From NCBI GenBank assembly GCA_900772675.1, contig CAAGRM010000251.1:1-19196 (forward strand): a stretch of 19,196 bases of DNA, in the 5' to 3' direction. A program made the position numbers and the translations under genes. This stretch comes from Lachnospiraceae bacterium. GTDB lineage: Bacteria; Bacillota; Clostridia; Lachnospirales; Lachnospiraceae. Numbering within the stretch: position 1 is the stretch's first letter; the number at the start of each line of letters is the position of its first letter. The notes under the pieces were generated by a model. That model was not told where the DNA came from. It saw only the letters and a list, made by a program, of their open reading frames with translations, and made no database searches. Positions 6,121-14,356 of the stretch are shown here, piece after piece.

Positions 6121-7029
6121 TTACAGCACAAGCTCCTTATATTTCCGAATTTCTTCCAAATACTGCTGTCCCAGTGCGCTGATCGACATACCCTTCCTGG
6201 AAACATAACCGATCATCATGTTTTCCTCTGCATGAAGCGGCACCGCGCGGTAATCACTGCCGTTTAATTCCTCACAGATAATGCCGGAGCAGAGCGTATA
6301 GCCATTCAGTCCGACCATCAGATTCAGCATGGTCGCGCGGTCATTTGCCTTAATGATTCTCTTATATTCATACGTTGAAAGTACTTCCTCTGCCAGGAAG
6401 AACGAATTGTTGCTTCCCTGATCAAAGGACAGGCACGGATATTCCTTCAGCTCCTCCATAGTGATCTCTGCCTGATCTGCAAGCGGATGATCCTTCCAGA
6501 GATAGACGTACGTTCCACAGGAAAACAGGTCGTGGAACTCAAGGTTATTGTCCTTCAGCAGCTTGTTCAGCACCTTCGCATTAAAGTCATTCCGATATAA
6601 GATCCCAAGCTCGCTCTTGAAGTTCTTTACATCCATCAGCACATCATACGTTCTCGTCTCATAAACCGCAAACTCGTACTCATCCATACCAAACTGCTTC
6701 ACCAGCTCCACAAACGCCTTTACGGCAAAACTGTAATGCTGCATCGACACGCTGAATTTTTTCTTTCCCTTGGTGCGATAAATATAGCGGTTTTCGAGAA
6801 GCTGATACTGGTCCGTGACCTGACGTGCGTAACCCAGAAACTCCTCGCCCTCCGGGGTCAGTACTGTTCCGTGGCTGCTGCGCTTGAACAGCTCAATTCC
6901 GATCTCTTTTTCCAGCTCCTTGATTGCTCCAGAGAGACTCGGCTGTGAAATATAGAGTGCCTTTGCCGCCTCATTCATGGATCTGGAGTCTGCGGCCTGA
7001 ATTACGTAGCGAAGCTGTTGTAGTGTCAT
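6121..7029 (-). CDS. LysR-family transcriptional regulator of the sulfur block
   Basis: This 302-residue protein has an N-terminal LysR helix-turn-helix (residues 1-60: MTLQQLRYVIQAADSRSMNEAAKALYISQPSLS...IKELEKEIGIELFKR) and an effector-binding domain (~90-295). LysR proteins act as tetramers and usually activate a neighbouring promoter in response to a small molecule. In sulfur genes this is often O-acetylserine or a sulfur donor. It lies between cysK and metY on the same strand, 154 bases after cysK and 487 bases before metY, and a perfect LysR box sits at -66 of metY. The SD before the ATG is weak (GGGA, about 10 bases away). The ligand cannot be told from the sequence. It resembles CysL/CysB-type regulators by context only. 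Confidence 0.88.
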   Translation of the reverse strand: MTLQQLRYVIQAADSRSMNEAAKALYISQPSLSGAIKELEKEIGIELFKRSSHGTVLTPEGEEFLGYARQVTDQYQLLENRYIYRTKGKKKFSVSMQHYSFAVKAFVELVKQFGMDEYEFAVYETRTYDVLMDVKNFKSELGILYRNDFNAKVLNKLLKDNNLEFHDLFSCGTYVYLWKDHPLADQAEITMEELKEYPCLSFDQGSNNSFFLAEEVLSTYEYKRIIKANDRATMLNLMVGLNGYTLCSGIICEELNGSDYRAVPLHAEENMMIGYVSRKGMSISALGQQYLEEIRKYKELVL

Positions 7030-7062
7030 AAGTAAAGTTCCCTTTCTGGTATAAATTAATAT

Positions 7063-7114
7063 GCGAAACTGCCATTCGCGGTGGAGAGAAAATGCCGCGG
7101 ATGGCAGTGTTCGC
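7063..7114 (-). terminator. Strong hairpin between cysK and lysR
   Basis: Three nested perfect arms line up: GCGAA/TTCGC (7063-7067, 7110-7114), CTGCCAT/ATGGCAG (7069-7075, 7101-7107) and CGCGG/CCGCG (7077-7081, 7095-7099). This gives a stem of about 19 bp with one wobble and one bulge. There is no proper U-run on the lysR side, so it may be a weak terminator, an RNA-processing or stability element that separates cysK from lysR levels, or both. Confidence 0.5.
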
Positions 7115-7183
7115 TGATATCTATCATTTGTAGCAGTTCAAAGCCATGCGAAGATGGCGCTCTGAACCTGAGTCTGTTCCCCT

Positions 7184-8116
7184 TTATTTGGCGAACAGAG
7201 GTGTGGAATAGTATCTGTCTCCGTTATCCGGCAGGAGCACAACGATGGTTTTTCCTTTATTTTCCTCACGTTTTGCGAGCTGAATTGCCGCATACAGAGC
7301 TGCTCCGGAGGAAATTCCTGCCAGGATGGCTTCCTCGGCTGCCAGATATCTTCCGGTCTCGAAAGCGTCTTCATTTTCTACCTTGATAATCTCATCGTAA
7401 ATGCCGGTATTCAGCGTCTCCGGCACAAAGCCTGCACCGATTCCCTGAATCTTATGTGGTCCGGAAACACCCTCCGACAGCACCGGTGAGGATGCCGGTT
7501 CTACCGCTACCACTTTTACTTCCGGTTTTTTCTCTTTTAAGTACTCACCCGTTCCGGTAATGGTTCCACCGGTACCAACGCCCGCAACAAAGATATCAAC
7601 TGCTCCATCGGTGTCTTCCCAGATCTCCGGTCCGGTTGTCTTTTTGTGTGTCTCCGGGTTTGCCGGGTTCACAAACTGTCCTGCGATAAAGCTGTTCGGA
7701 ATCTCTTTTGCAAGCTCATCGGCTTTCTCGATAGCGCCCTTCATTCCTTTTGTTCCATCCGTCAGAACAACCTCTGCGCCGTATGCCTTTACGATATTCC
7801 GGCGCTCTACACTCATCGTTTCCGGCATAGTAAGGATCATGCGATAGCCTTTTACCGTTGCTGCCGCTGCCAGTCCGATTCCGGTATTTCCGGAGGTCGG
7901 CTCAATGATAACGGAGCCTTCCTTTAAGAGACCTTTTGCTTCCGCATCCTCGATCATCGCTTTTGCAATACGGTCTTTGACACTTCCTGCCGGATTAAAG
8001 GATTCTACTTTTGCGATCAGTTTCGCCTGCAGTCCTTCTTTTTCTTCGATCCGTTTCAGCTCTACCAACGGAGTTTTTCCTACCAGATCCAAAATGCTGT
8101 CATATACCTTTGCCAT
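7184..8116 (-). CDS. cysK: Cysteine synthase (O-acetylserine sulfhydrylase)
   Basis: At 310 residues this is the normal length for CysK. It makes L-cysteine from O-acetylserine and sulfide in the cytoplasm. The PLP lysine is K47 in [20 protein letters not shown] (74-83) binds the substrate carboxylate, and [13 protein letters not shown] and the C-terminal [14 protein letters not shown] are typical. SD AGGAGG lies 9 bases before the ATG. It has its own consensus promoter and a candidate Rrf2 operator between the start site and the ribosome site. cysE (serine acetyltransferase) is not in the window. The TauE-like permease and cysteine desulfidase elsewhere in the window are consistent with a sulfur theme but not linked by operon structure. 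Confidence 0.94.
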   Translation of the reverse strand: MAKVYDSILDLVGKTPLVELKRIEEKEGLQAKLIAKVESFNPAGSVKDRIAKAMIEDAEAKGLLKEGSVIIEPTSGNTGIGLAAAATVKGYRMILTMPETMSVERRNIVKAYGAEVVLTDGTKGMKGAIEKADELAKEIPNSFIAGQFVNPANPETHKKTTGPEIWEDTDGAVDIFVAGVGTGGTITGTGEYLKEKKPEVKVVAVEPASSPVLSEGVSGPHKIQGIGAGFVPETLNTGIYDEIIKVENEDAFETGRYLAAEEAILAGISSGAALYAAIQLAKREENKGKTIVVLLPDNGDRYYSTPLFAK

Positions 8117-8153
8117 CGTTCATTTCCTCCTTATTCTGCGCTTTTTATTTCCT

Positions 8154-8175
8154 TATTTCCTATTGACTTTGTATG
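8154..8175 (-). promoter_or_regulatory. Candidate Rrf2 operator in the cysK leader
   Basis: TATTTCCTATTGACTTTGTA on the plus strand, about +10 to +31 of the predicted cysK transcript. It shares TATTTCCTATTGA-T-(4)-GTA with the site at rrf2. The orientation relative to the gene is opposite to that at rrf2, which is common for dimeric repressors. Confidence 0.5.
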
Positions 8176-8190
8176 TTTTAAGTTGTTTCC

Positions 8191-8219
8191 ATCTTATTCC
8201 AATCGTTTTGAAATGTCAA
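8191..8219 (-). promoter_or_regulatory. cysK: Promoter of cysK
   Basis: On the minus strand, a consensus -35 TTGACA (8214-8219), a 17-bp spacer and TAAGAT (8191-8196). The start is near 8184, giving a ~67-nt leader. It lies in the 134-bp gap after spmB. Confidence 0.72.
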
Positions 8220-8250
8220 CACATTTCACTGGTATGATCAGAAAAAATAG

Positions 8251-8775
8251 TCAGATCAACCGTGCAAGCAAAACACCGACTGTCATTCCAACAAGAGAAG
8301 AAAACAAGGCGCCAGCCAGAGTATACCGCGTTTTTTTGATCCGAACCGCACCAAAGTAAACCGTCATCGTATAGAAAATGGTCTCGGTACACGACATGAT
8401 AATGGAAGCTGCCCGTCCGGCAAAGGAGTCGCAGCCCGCCTCCTTGTAAAGATCCAGCAAAAGGCTCACCGCCGCGCTGTTGGAAAACAGACGCACAACA
8501 CCGAGCGGAACCAGCGCAGATGGGATTCCCGTCGGTTCCAGCACAGTTCCGAGCAGGTTTCCAAAATCCTCCAGAAATCCCGATGACCGCAAAACCCCGA
8601 CCGCCGCCATCAGCCCGATCAGCGTCGGCACAATCCCGATCACAGTCCGCATGCCATCCTTTGCCCCGTTCAAAAAATCTCCGAACACATCCTGCTTCAT
8701 CAAAAGCCCCAATCCGACCACATAAAAGATCAGCAGGGGAACCATAAGATCTGAAAGTACCGTAAGAATACGCAA
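8251..8775 (-). CDS. spmB: Spore maturation protein B, without a neighbouring spmA
   Basis: This membrane protein of the nucleoside-recognition/Gate family is 174 residues from the preferred TTG start (8773-8775). GGGGAGGGG lies seven bases upstream of that TTG and the protein then begins MRILTVLSDLMVPLLIFY, as SpmB homologues do. An ATG at 8815-8817 would add 14 residues that look like translated leader. Family segments are KDGMRTVIGIVPTLIGLMAAVGVLR, VRLFSNSAAVSLLLD and SCTETIFYTMTVYFGAVR, with about four to five membrane helices. In Bacillus, SpmA and SpmB help dehydrate the spore core. SpmA is normally encoded just upstream, but here that place holds an alpha-galactosidase gene. An overlapping second frame across most of this region is a shadow. 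Confidence 0.85.
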   Translation of the reverse strand: MRILTVLSDLMVPLLIFYVVGLGLLMKQDVFGDFLNGAKDGMRTVIGIVPTLIGLMAAVGVLRSSGFLEDFGNLLGTVLEPTGIPSALVPLGVVRLFSNSAAVSLLLDLYKEAGCDSFAGRAASIIMSCTETIFYTMTVYFGAVRIKKTRYTLAGALFSSLVGMTVGVLLARLI

Positions 8776-8856
8776 AAAATCCCCTCCCCGGAAAACATTG
8801 CTGAAGATACACTCCATACAATTTATTCCGTGGGTGGGGATTTATGTTTTTATTTC

Positions 8857-8899
8857 GTAACGATTCAGCGCCATGCGAAATGGGGCTCTCAATCGTTAC
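8857..8899 (-). terminator. Hairpin directly after the alpha-galactosidase stop
   Basis: GTAACGATT (8857-8865) pairs perfectly with AATCGTTAC (8891-8899), with an inner CCAT/ATGG stem. It starts one base beyond the stop codon. No long U-run follows on the minus strand, so it may be a weak terminator or a 3'-end stabiliser. Confidence 0.5.
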
Positions 8900-8900
8900 T

Positions 8901-11111
8901 TTATTTCACTTTAATCTGAAACAGCCGCGCCATATACGTCTCCGGAAAATGGACCTTCAGTTTTTTGCTGTACTCATCGTAATGGAATACATCTCCGCAC
9001 GCTTTCGGGTAAATGCAGCTTACTTCCAGCTCTCTTCCCGGAAAGGCACGGTCAAGCGGAACTTCAAAATCCGTCTCTCCGCCGCGTCTCCATACACCAA
9101 GGTAAATCACATCTCCGGGTACCCGGATTCCGGCTGCAAGATGCTTGTCCTCATTATCCGCCCATCCCATTGGCCAGAACGGAACACCATCCTTAATTCC
9201 GCTGCGGATCTCTTTGTAACAGTCGATTCCCTCTTTTACCAGTGCAAACCGCTCCGGCGAAATTTCTGCCAGATGACCGCTCTGGTGAATGCGAAGCAGA
9301 AGCGCGTTGACCATGTTGAAAATAACTTCCTCTTCGGTACCATCCCGCAATGGGTACGACCAGATCGCAGCCTGCTCCGGCGTTACACCAATCGCCGCAT
9401 TCGCCGAAATCGTCGCGTAGTTACGGTAATCCTCCTGATCACTGGTGGACTGAATACTGTTTCTTGCCAGCATCGCATAATCCATCCGAAGACCGCCGCT
9501 TGAGCAGTTCTCGATCACGAGATCCGGGTATTTTCTGTAAATACCATCCAGCCATGCCAGATATGCTCTCTCATGCTCTAAGAGACCATCTCCAAAACTG
9601 TCTGCATCCACTTCCGTACCGATACCAGGTTCGATATTGTAATCCATCTTAATATAGCCGACACCATAATCTCTGACCACGCGGTCGATCACTTCCGTTA
9701 CATGCTCAACGACCAGCGGATGACGGAAGTCAAGCTGATAACGGCTTCTGTCATACACACGTTTTCCATGGCGCAGGAAAAAACACTCATCCGGCAGAAT
9801 AGAAGCCTTTTTACAGTTAATACCCATAACCTCAAGCTCCAGCCATACGCCGGGAATCATACCCTTGGAACGGATATAATCTGTCACTTCACGAACGCCG
9901 TTCGGGAAACGTTTTCTGCTCTCCTGCCACTCGCCGACGCTGTCCCACCAGTTGCCGTCCGCATACCAGCCGGCATCGATGACAAAGTATTCACATCCTG
10001 CTTTTTCGGCAGCATCCACCAGCGGAAATTCTTTTTCTGTCGTCGGATCTCCAAACAGACAGTTCATGTAATCGTTGAAAATAACCGGCAGGTTCTCATT
10101 GTCCTTATTCGGACGGCGAATTCTTCTGCGGTACTTCGTTAAGGTACCGATTGCCTCCTCAAAATCATCATGACCGACACCGACAGCCACCGGCACGGTT
10201 GTAAAGCTGTCTCCCGGCTTCAGGTTTTTCGACCAGTGCGACTGGATTTCCGTCGGGCCGCTCACAGCCAGGTAAAAGTGGCAGTTCTGATCTCCAATTT
10301 CATAATGCCAGGAACCGCTGTGATCGATCTCGAAAAACAGGCTCGCATCTGCTGCGCTGTTTCCAATATATCCCATCGGAACATATTCCTTCGCCGACCA
10401 GTTACCTGTATTTGTAATCTCAATCGTCTTCGATGTTCTCTGATAGTTGTGCGGCTGCGTCTGCGCCATGCCAAGATCCGCAAAACGGTATTTTTTCACC
10501 GTCAGCTCCTTCTGCCAGCCATTGTGAACCACAATCATCGACATCTTATCATCTGAGCTGATAAACTCCGGAATGCCCTCTTTCTGCTCTTTTTCGATGC
10601 CCCAGTAGCTGAAGCTTGAGATATATTCCAGTGTCTGGTTCTCACTGCCCTCATTCGTCACGGTATTGTACATTCTTGCAACCGGAAGGCCGTCATAAAA
10701 CTGCATGACCGACTCTACCCTCGCGCCCGTCACATCATCCTTCTGTACAATGCGAAGCAGATCGCCATCTTCGTTTCTTTCTTCCGAAATCGAGTCAAAT
10801 TTCAGCATAAAGCCCGGCGCTGTCACAATGTACTTATTTCCGTGCTTTTCATACGGCCGGTTATAACCGGAAAAATTCACCTGTACCAGCTGGAAGCTCT
10901 CTTCGATCTGAGCCTCCCGCATTCCCTCCATCGGCCACCAGTTATCCGGCTTCCGGCAGAGATTCTCTGCATCAAACGGTGCACTTGAAAAATGAAACAG
11001 CTTTAACGCCTTCTCTTTTGTCACCCCAAACACAATGTGAATTCCATTCACATCATAACAGATCAGCTCCGCCTGAATCGGAGTTTCCATTCGGTCTGTC
11101 CATTTTTTCAT
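8901..11111 (-). CDS. Alpha-galactosidase, glycoside hydrolase family 36
   Basis: This 736-residue protein without a signal peptide should hydrolyse terminal alpha-galactosides (such as melibiose or raffinose-type sugars) in the cytoplasm. An N-terminal beta-sandwich (~1-330) precedes the (beta/alpha)8 barrel. Barrel motifs are VIDAGWYADGNWWDSVGEW (~378-396), the nucleophile D490 in YIKMDYN, and the acid/base D544 in NCSSGGLRMDY. A C-terminal beta domain ends the chain. SD AGGAGG lies 8 bases before the ATG. It follows the alpha-mannosidase gene by 135 bases on the same strand and probably shares its promoter and regulator. The motifs differ from the textbook MelA/RafA forms (KWDMN), so some other alpha-linked substrate is possible. 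Confidence 0.87.
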   Translation of the reverse strand: MKKWTDRMETPIQAELICYDVNGIHIVFGVTKEKALKLFHFSSAPFDAENLCRKPDNWWPMEGMREAQIEESFQLVQVNFSGYNRPYEKHGNKYIVTAPGFMLKFDSISEERNEDGDLLRIVQKDDVTGARVESVMQFYDGLPVARMYNTVTNEGSENQTLEYISSFSYWGIEKEQKEGIPEFISSDDKMSMIVVHNGWQKELTVKKYRFADLGMAQTQPHNYQRTSKTIEITNTGNWSAKEYVPMGYIGNSAADASLFFEIDHSGSWHYEIGDQNCHFYLAVSGPTEIQSHWSKNLKPGDSFTTVPVAVGVGHDDFEEAIGTLTKYRRRIRRPNKDNENLPVIFNDYMNCLFGDPTTEKEFPLVDAAEKAGCEYFVIDAGWYADGNWWDSVGEWQESRKRFPNGVREVTDYIRSKGMIPGVWLELEVMGINCKKASILPDECFFLRHGKRVYDRSRYQLDFRHPLVVEHVTEVIDRVVRDYGVGYIKMDYNIEPGIGTEVDADSFGDGLLEHERAYLAWLDGIYRKYPDLVIENCSSGGLRMDYAMLARNSIQSTSDQEDYRNYATISANAAIGVTPEQAAIWSYPLRDGTEEEVIFNMVNALLLRIHQSGHLAEISPERFALVKEGIDCYKEIRSGIKDGVPFWPMGWADNEDKHLAAGIRVPGDVIYLGVWRRGGETDFEVPLDRAFPGRELEVSCIYPKACGDVFHYDEYSKKLKVHFPETYMARLFQIKVK

Positions 11112-11125
11112 GTAAAAGCCCTCCT

Positions 11126-11144
11126 GTAAAAAATCATTTTTTAC
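11126..11144. repeat. 19-bp A/T palindrome just upstream of the GH36 ribosome site
   Basis: GTAAAAAATGATTTTTTAC (minus strand) is perfectly symmetric around its central G. It directly precedes the GH36 Shine-Dalgarno. It could be a hairpin that limits translation of the second gene, or an operator. The 135-bp gap holding it shows no clear promoter. Confidence 0.4.
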
Positions 11145-11246
11145 TTATACCAAAAGCATATAACTTGTCTGTCCTAAAGTCCACCTTATTCTTGCTTTTT
11201 CCCCGTTTTTTGCAACGATCGCACGCCCTCCTGCCAAAGCGTCCGC

Positions 11247-13994
11247 TTATCTCACAACCCCAAACGTAGCAATCTCAAATTCCCTCAGCGACACATGATA
11301 AATACCGTCCGCATCCGGTGTCAGCACATCGTCCTTCTCTTCGATGACATTGCTGCGATAAACCTCTTTCATCCAATCTTCTTTCTTAAAAGAAAGGATC
11401 TCTCCCTGCTCCATATGATTCACGAACCGCACAAACAGATCGTCCTTCTTCTGACCTTTCTTAAATGCAGTCATATGAATACCATTGCCTTCAAATGCAA
11501 GAAAACTCATCTCTAACGGAAGTTTACCTTCAATCAGCTCCGGCTTTACCTGACCCGGTTTCCGAAGGAACGCTCTCTCCAGCCCGGCCTGTGCCACCGT
11601 CAGATCCTGCTGGAACGCATAGCCTTCCTCAAATGCAGTGCCGGTCTCCCCGGCCGCATATGGCACAACCTCAAACTCCAGACAGAATGTTCCAAGCTGC
11701 TGTGCCTTCGGTGTCGGGAAATATCCCCAATCGCCCATCTCCGCAACACAGCGAAGCAGCGTCACCGCAATTGCATTCTCCTGCTCTTCCAGAATCTCAT
11801 ACTCATACAAACCGCGGTTGGCAACCAGAAGGCCGCCCTTTTCGTCCTCCATCGCCGCAAAACACTGCTGTCTCTCACATCCGCATGGATTTGTCCAGGT
11901 ATCGTTATGACGGTTATTTCTCCGAACCACCTCGAACGCAGAATCCGCCATATGCGTCGATGCATGCAGTCCCGTCGGAAAAATCACACGAACCCGGTGA
12001 TCCTTCGCCTGATTGCAGATGGTGGTAGCCACACGCAGCCCTTTCGCCGATTTTTCCAGCGTAAGCACCGTCTTCACATCCATTTCAACCAGCTCAAAAG
12101 AGCGTTTTGCCACCCGCGTATATGGATCAATACACATCTCGCGCTGCCGCTGCAGCTCTTCACCCATTCCGGACGGAACCATCATTTTGTGGCGGATTTC
12201 AACCACTGTACGGAACGCATTTCGCTCCACGCAGGAAACCTCCGCCTTTCTGCCCTTCGTGGAAATCACCTGTTTGCCCGTATCCTGAATATAAATATAC
12301 TCATTGCCCATATCCCCGGTGTCTTCATAGCAACCCAGGTTCTCATACGTTCTGCCCGTCTTCTTGTCCAGAAGGCTGTAAGAACCATCCTCGTTCACAA
12401 CAACCTTCATTGCATCATTTTCAAGCACATTCGCGTCACCGGAAACTACGTCCACGTTTTGTAGCTGTTCTGCGGTTTCCAGATAATACGTACGGTATCC
12501 AAGAGCCGGAACCTCTGCCTCAAACGTCACCCGTACCTTCTTCGCCATATATGGCTGACGGAACCGGTCATCCGGCAGATCGTATCCGAACGTAATCCCC
12601 GCATCCGCAACCTTCGCCGGAACTTCATTTCCGTCCGCATCGCGCAGCACCATTACCGGAAGCTCCACCTGTTCTGCCGCCTCATAGCCATCCCACACAA
12701 ACAGATTGTAATCCCGGAACACGTGAATTTCTTTCTCCACCACCTGTGTTTTCGCCACTCCCGATGTATTCCATACCACAAACGGGATTTTCTCGCCGTC
12801 CCCCGGAAGTGCCGCCGTGTTTACCTTATTCGTCAGATACTCCACGCTCTCCTCGTAAATTGCATCCGCAACCTGTCTGCTCTTTGCAAAACGAGTCTTC
12901 ATTTCTTCGTTGACCTCGTCCACACTGCAGCCGCAGATGCTGTCATGCGGATGATTCTGCATCAGCTTCTTCCAGCTGTAGGTCATCTGGTCCTCCGGAT
13001 ATGTTTTCCCAAACACCTGTGCCATTGCAGCCGCAGGCTCTGCTTTTCGCTCCAGTGCCGTCTCTCCCGCGCGGTTATCCTGTTTTAATCCGATCCAGGA
13101 AGACGCTGTATTTGCCAGCGTCCATCTTCCGTCGGTTTCCTGGCTTGTCAGCTCACCCTTAACCGTAGAGAAGTTCTCAGAGATTTCCTTCTCCATTGCT
13201 TCTACATATTTTTTGAAATCAGAATGAATAAACTCGATGTCCGGGTACAGCTTTCTTGCCACGCGGATTGCTTCCGTAATGTTCTTCTGCAGCGGCTGAT
13301 GATCGCATCCGTTCATCAGCAGAAGCTGATGCGTTGCAGCAAATTTTCTCGCATCTGCCAGCTTTTTATCCCAGTAAACCTTCGCTTCCGCCTCGTCTAC
13401 CGGAATTTCAACGCCGTTGTTATACCAGTTTGCAAACAGGATGCCCGGCAGCTTCGTTCCATCCGGGGATTCCCACATCATCTCAGAATATGTAGACTCA
13501 TACTGTCCGCCGGTAACTTCGTTGTTCGGTCCGATTGGTTTGACACCCCGCCCGAAGACAACTGCCTCCATGCCTGCCTGCTTTAATACCTGCGGCATCT
13601 GACCTGCGTTTCCAAATGCATCCGGGAAATAACCAACATTCCCGACTGCACCGTACTGTTCTGCTTCCTGCATACCGACCTGAAGATTGCGGACACATGC
13701 CTCTCCGCTCGTCAGAAACTCATCCTGCAGAATATACCACGGACCGGTCTGGATTTTGCCCTCGCGGATGCATTTTTCCACCTGCGCACGCTTCTCCGGA
13801 CGGATTTCCAGATAATCATCGATTGCGATGACCTGTCCGTCGAGGAAAAAGCCTCCAAACTCCGGGTCGTTTTCCGCCTTATCCAAAATATTGTCCACCA
13901 GCTCAATCAGTTTCATGCGGTGTGTTTCAAAAGACTGATACCACTCTCTGTCCCAGTGGGAATGGGAAATAATATGTACGGTTGTTTTCATCAT
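11247..13994 (-). CDS. Alpha-mannosidase, glycoside hydrolase family 38
   Basis: This is a 915-residue cytoplasmic enzyme of GH38 (the family of MngB and bacterial alpha-mannosidases). The zinc-site signature HSHWDREW is at 11-18 and supplies H11, H13 and D15... of the HxHxD-type set. The nucleophile is D125 in GYFPDAFGN. A second metal-site histidine is likely in NHPHDSICGCSVDEV (~350-365). The C-terminal beta domains are complete. Start: tandem ATG-ATG with AAGG nine bases upstream. It is the first gene after a consensus promoter flanked by two palindromic operators, divergent from a GntR/LacI-type regulator. The partner GH36 suggests use of mixed mannose- and galactose-containing glycans after uptake. 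No transporter is in the window. Mannosylglycerate hydrolase activity is an alternative. Confidence 0.9.
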   Translation of the reverse strand: MMKTTVHIISHSHWDREWYQSFETHRMKLIELVDNILDKAENDPEFGGFFLDGQVIAIDDYLEIRPEKRAQVEKCIREGKIQTGPWYILQDEFLTSGEACVRNLQVGMQEAEQYGAVGNVGYFPDAFGNAGQMPQVLKQAGMEAVVFGRGVKPIGPNNEVTGGQYESTYSEMMWESPDGTKLPGILFANWYNNGVEIPVDEAEAKVYWDKKLADARKFAATHQLLLMNGCDHQPLQKNITEAIRVARKLYPDIEFIHSDFKKYVEAMEKEISENFSTVKGELTSQETDGRWTLANTASSWIGLKQDNRAGETALERKAEPAAAMAQVFGKTYPEDQMTYSWKKLMQNHPHDSICGCSVDEVNEEMKTRFAKSRQVADAIYEESVEYLTNKVNTAALPGDGEKIPFVVWNTSGVAKTQVVEKEIHVFRDYNLFVWDGYEAAEQVELPVMVLRDADGNEVPAKVADAGITFGYDLPDDRFRQPYMAKKVRVTFEAEVPALGYRTYYLETAEQLQNVDVVSGDANVLENDAMKVVVNEDGSYSLLDKKTGRTYENLGCYEDTGDMGNEYIYIQDTGKQVISTKGRKAEVSCVERNAFRTVVEIRHKMMVPSGMGEELQRQREMCIDPYTRVAKRSFELVEMDVKTVLTLEKSAKGLRVATTICNQAKDHRVRVIFPTGLHASTHMADSAFEVVRRNNRHNDTWTNPCGCERQQCFAAMEDEKGGLLVANRGLYEYEILEEQENAIAVTLLRCVAEMGDWGYFPTPKAQQLGTFCLEFEVVPYAAGETGTAFEEGYAFQQDLTVAQAGLERAFLRKPGQVKPELIEGKLPLEMSFLAFEGNGIHMTAFKKGQKKDDLFVRFVNHMEQGEILSFKKEDWMKEVYRSNVIEEKDDVLTPDADGIYHVSLREFEIATFGVVR

Positions 13995-14058
13995 GATCTG
14001 TTTCCTTTCGTTTCTTTGCAGTCTGGTATCAAATGGTTCAAAATACCTTTCTACCTAT

Positions 14059-14072
14059 TTGATATATCATAT
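14059..14072. promoter_or_regulatory. Operator O1 at the mannosidase start site
   Basis: TTGATATATCATAT, with GATATATC core centred at 14064.5, coincides with the predicted transcription start of the mannosidase gene. It is an inverted copy of the site at 14120-14133. Confidence 0.62.
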
Positions 14073-14099
14073 TATAAAAATCAGACGATATTCTGTCAA
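14071..14099 (-). promoter_or_regulatory. Consensus promoter of the mannosidase/galactosidase operon
   Basis: On the minus strand, TTGACA (14094-14099), exactly 17 bp, then TATAAT (14071-14076): a perfect sigma-A match. Such a strong promoter needs a repressor, which fits the two flanking operators. Confidence 0.8.
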
Positions 14100-14119
14100 G
14101 CATTTTACACTTCTTTTCT

Positions 14120-14133
14120 ATATGATATATCAA
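14120..14133. promoter_or_regulatory. Operator O2 upstream of the mannosidase promoter
   Basis: ATATGATATATCAA, the exact reverse complement over 14 bp of O1. Core centre 14127.5 is 63 bp from that of O1, i.e. six turns of 10.5 bp, placing both sites on one DNA face and allowing looping. Confidence 0.62.
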
Positions 14134-14266
14134 GTTGCCATTTTCTCATGTCACACCTGATCTGGCAATAAATCGTGTTTGAAAAGGCCTGTTACAATTC
14201 ACGCAGCACCGAAGCACTTGCTGTTCCGGTGTGCAGGAAAATAATTCCGGCGCGAGCAGCTCTTAT

Positions 14267-14295
14267 TTGACTTGCTTTTTTGCATTCGTTATAAT
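14267..14295 (+). promoter_or_regulatory. Promoter of the GntR/LacI hybrid regulator gene
   Basis: TTGACT (14267-14272), 17 bp, TATAAT (14290-14295). Start near 14302, leader about 55 nt. No copy of the GATATATC operator overlaps it, so the regulator may not control itself directly. Confidence 0.72.
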
Positions 14296-14356
14296 AACAA
14301 AAGAAACACGCAGACAAAGTCAACGTTTTTATACCTTTTTATCCCAGAGGAATTTT

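Noticed and set aside
8216..8821. 201-codon minus-strand frame overlapping spmB
   Set aside because: The composition is Gly/Cys/Arg-rich and shadow-like; the overlapping frame encodes the clear SpmB motifs.
8844..9503. 219-codon plus-strand frame across the GH36 3' end
   Set aside because: It is antisense to conserved GH36 sequence, without a family signature or Shine-Dalgarno.
14286..14299. GTTATAATAAC palindrome over the regulator's -10
   Set aside because: An A/T-rich -10 box easily gives such symmetry; no second copy was noticed.
14231..14356. Upstream extension of the GntR/LacI hybrid by 42 residues
   Set aside because: The extension covers the predicted promoter and lacks a ribosome site. 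The ATG at 14357 has a good one.
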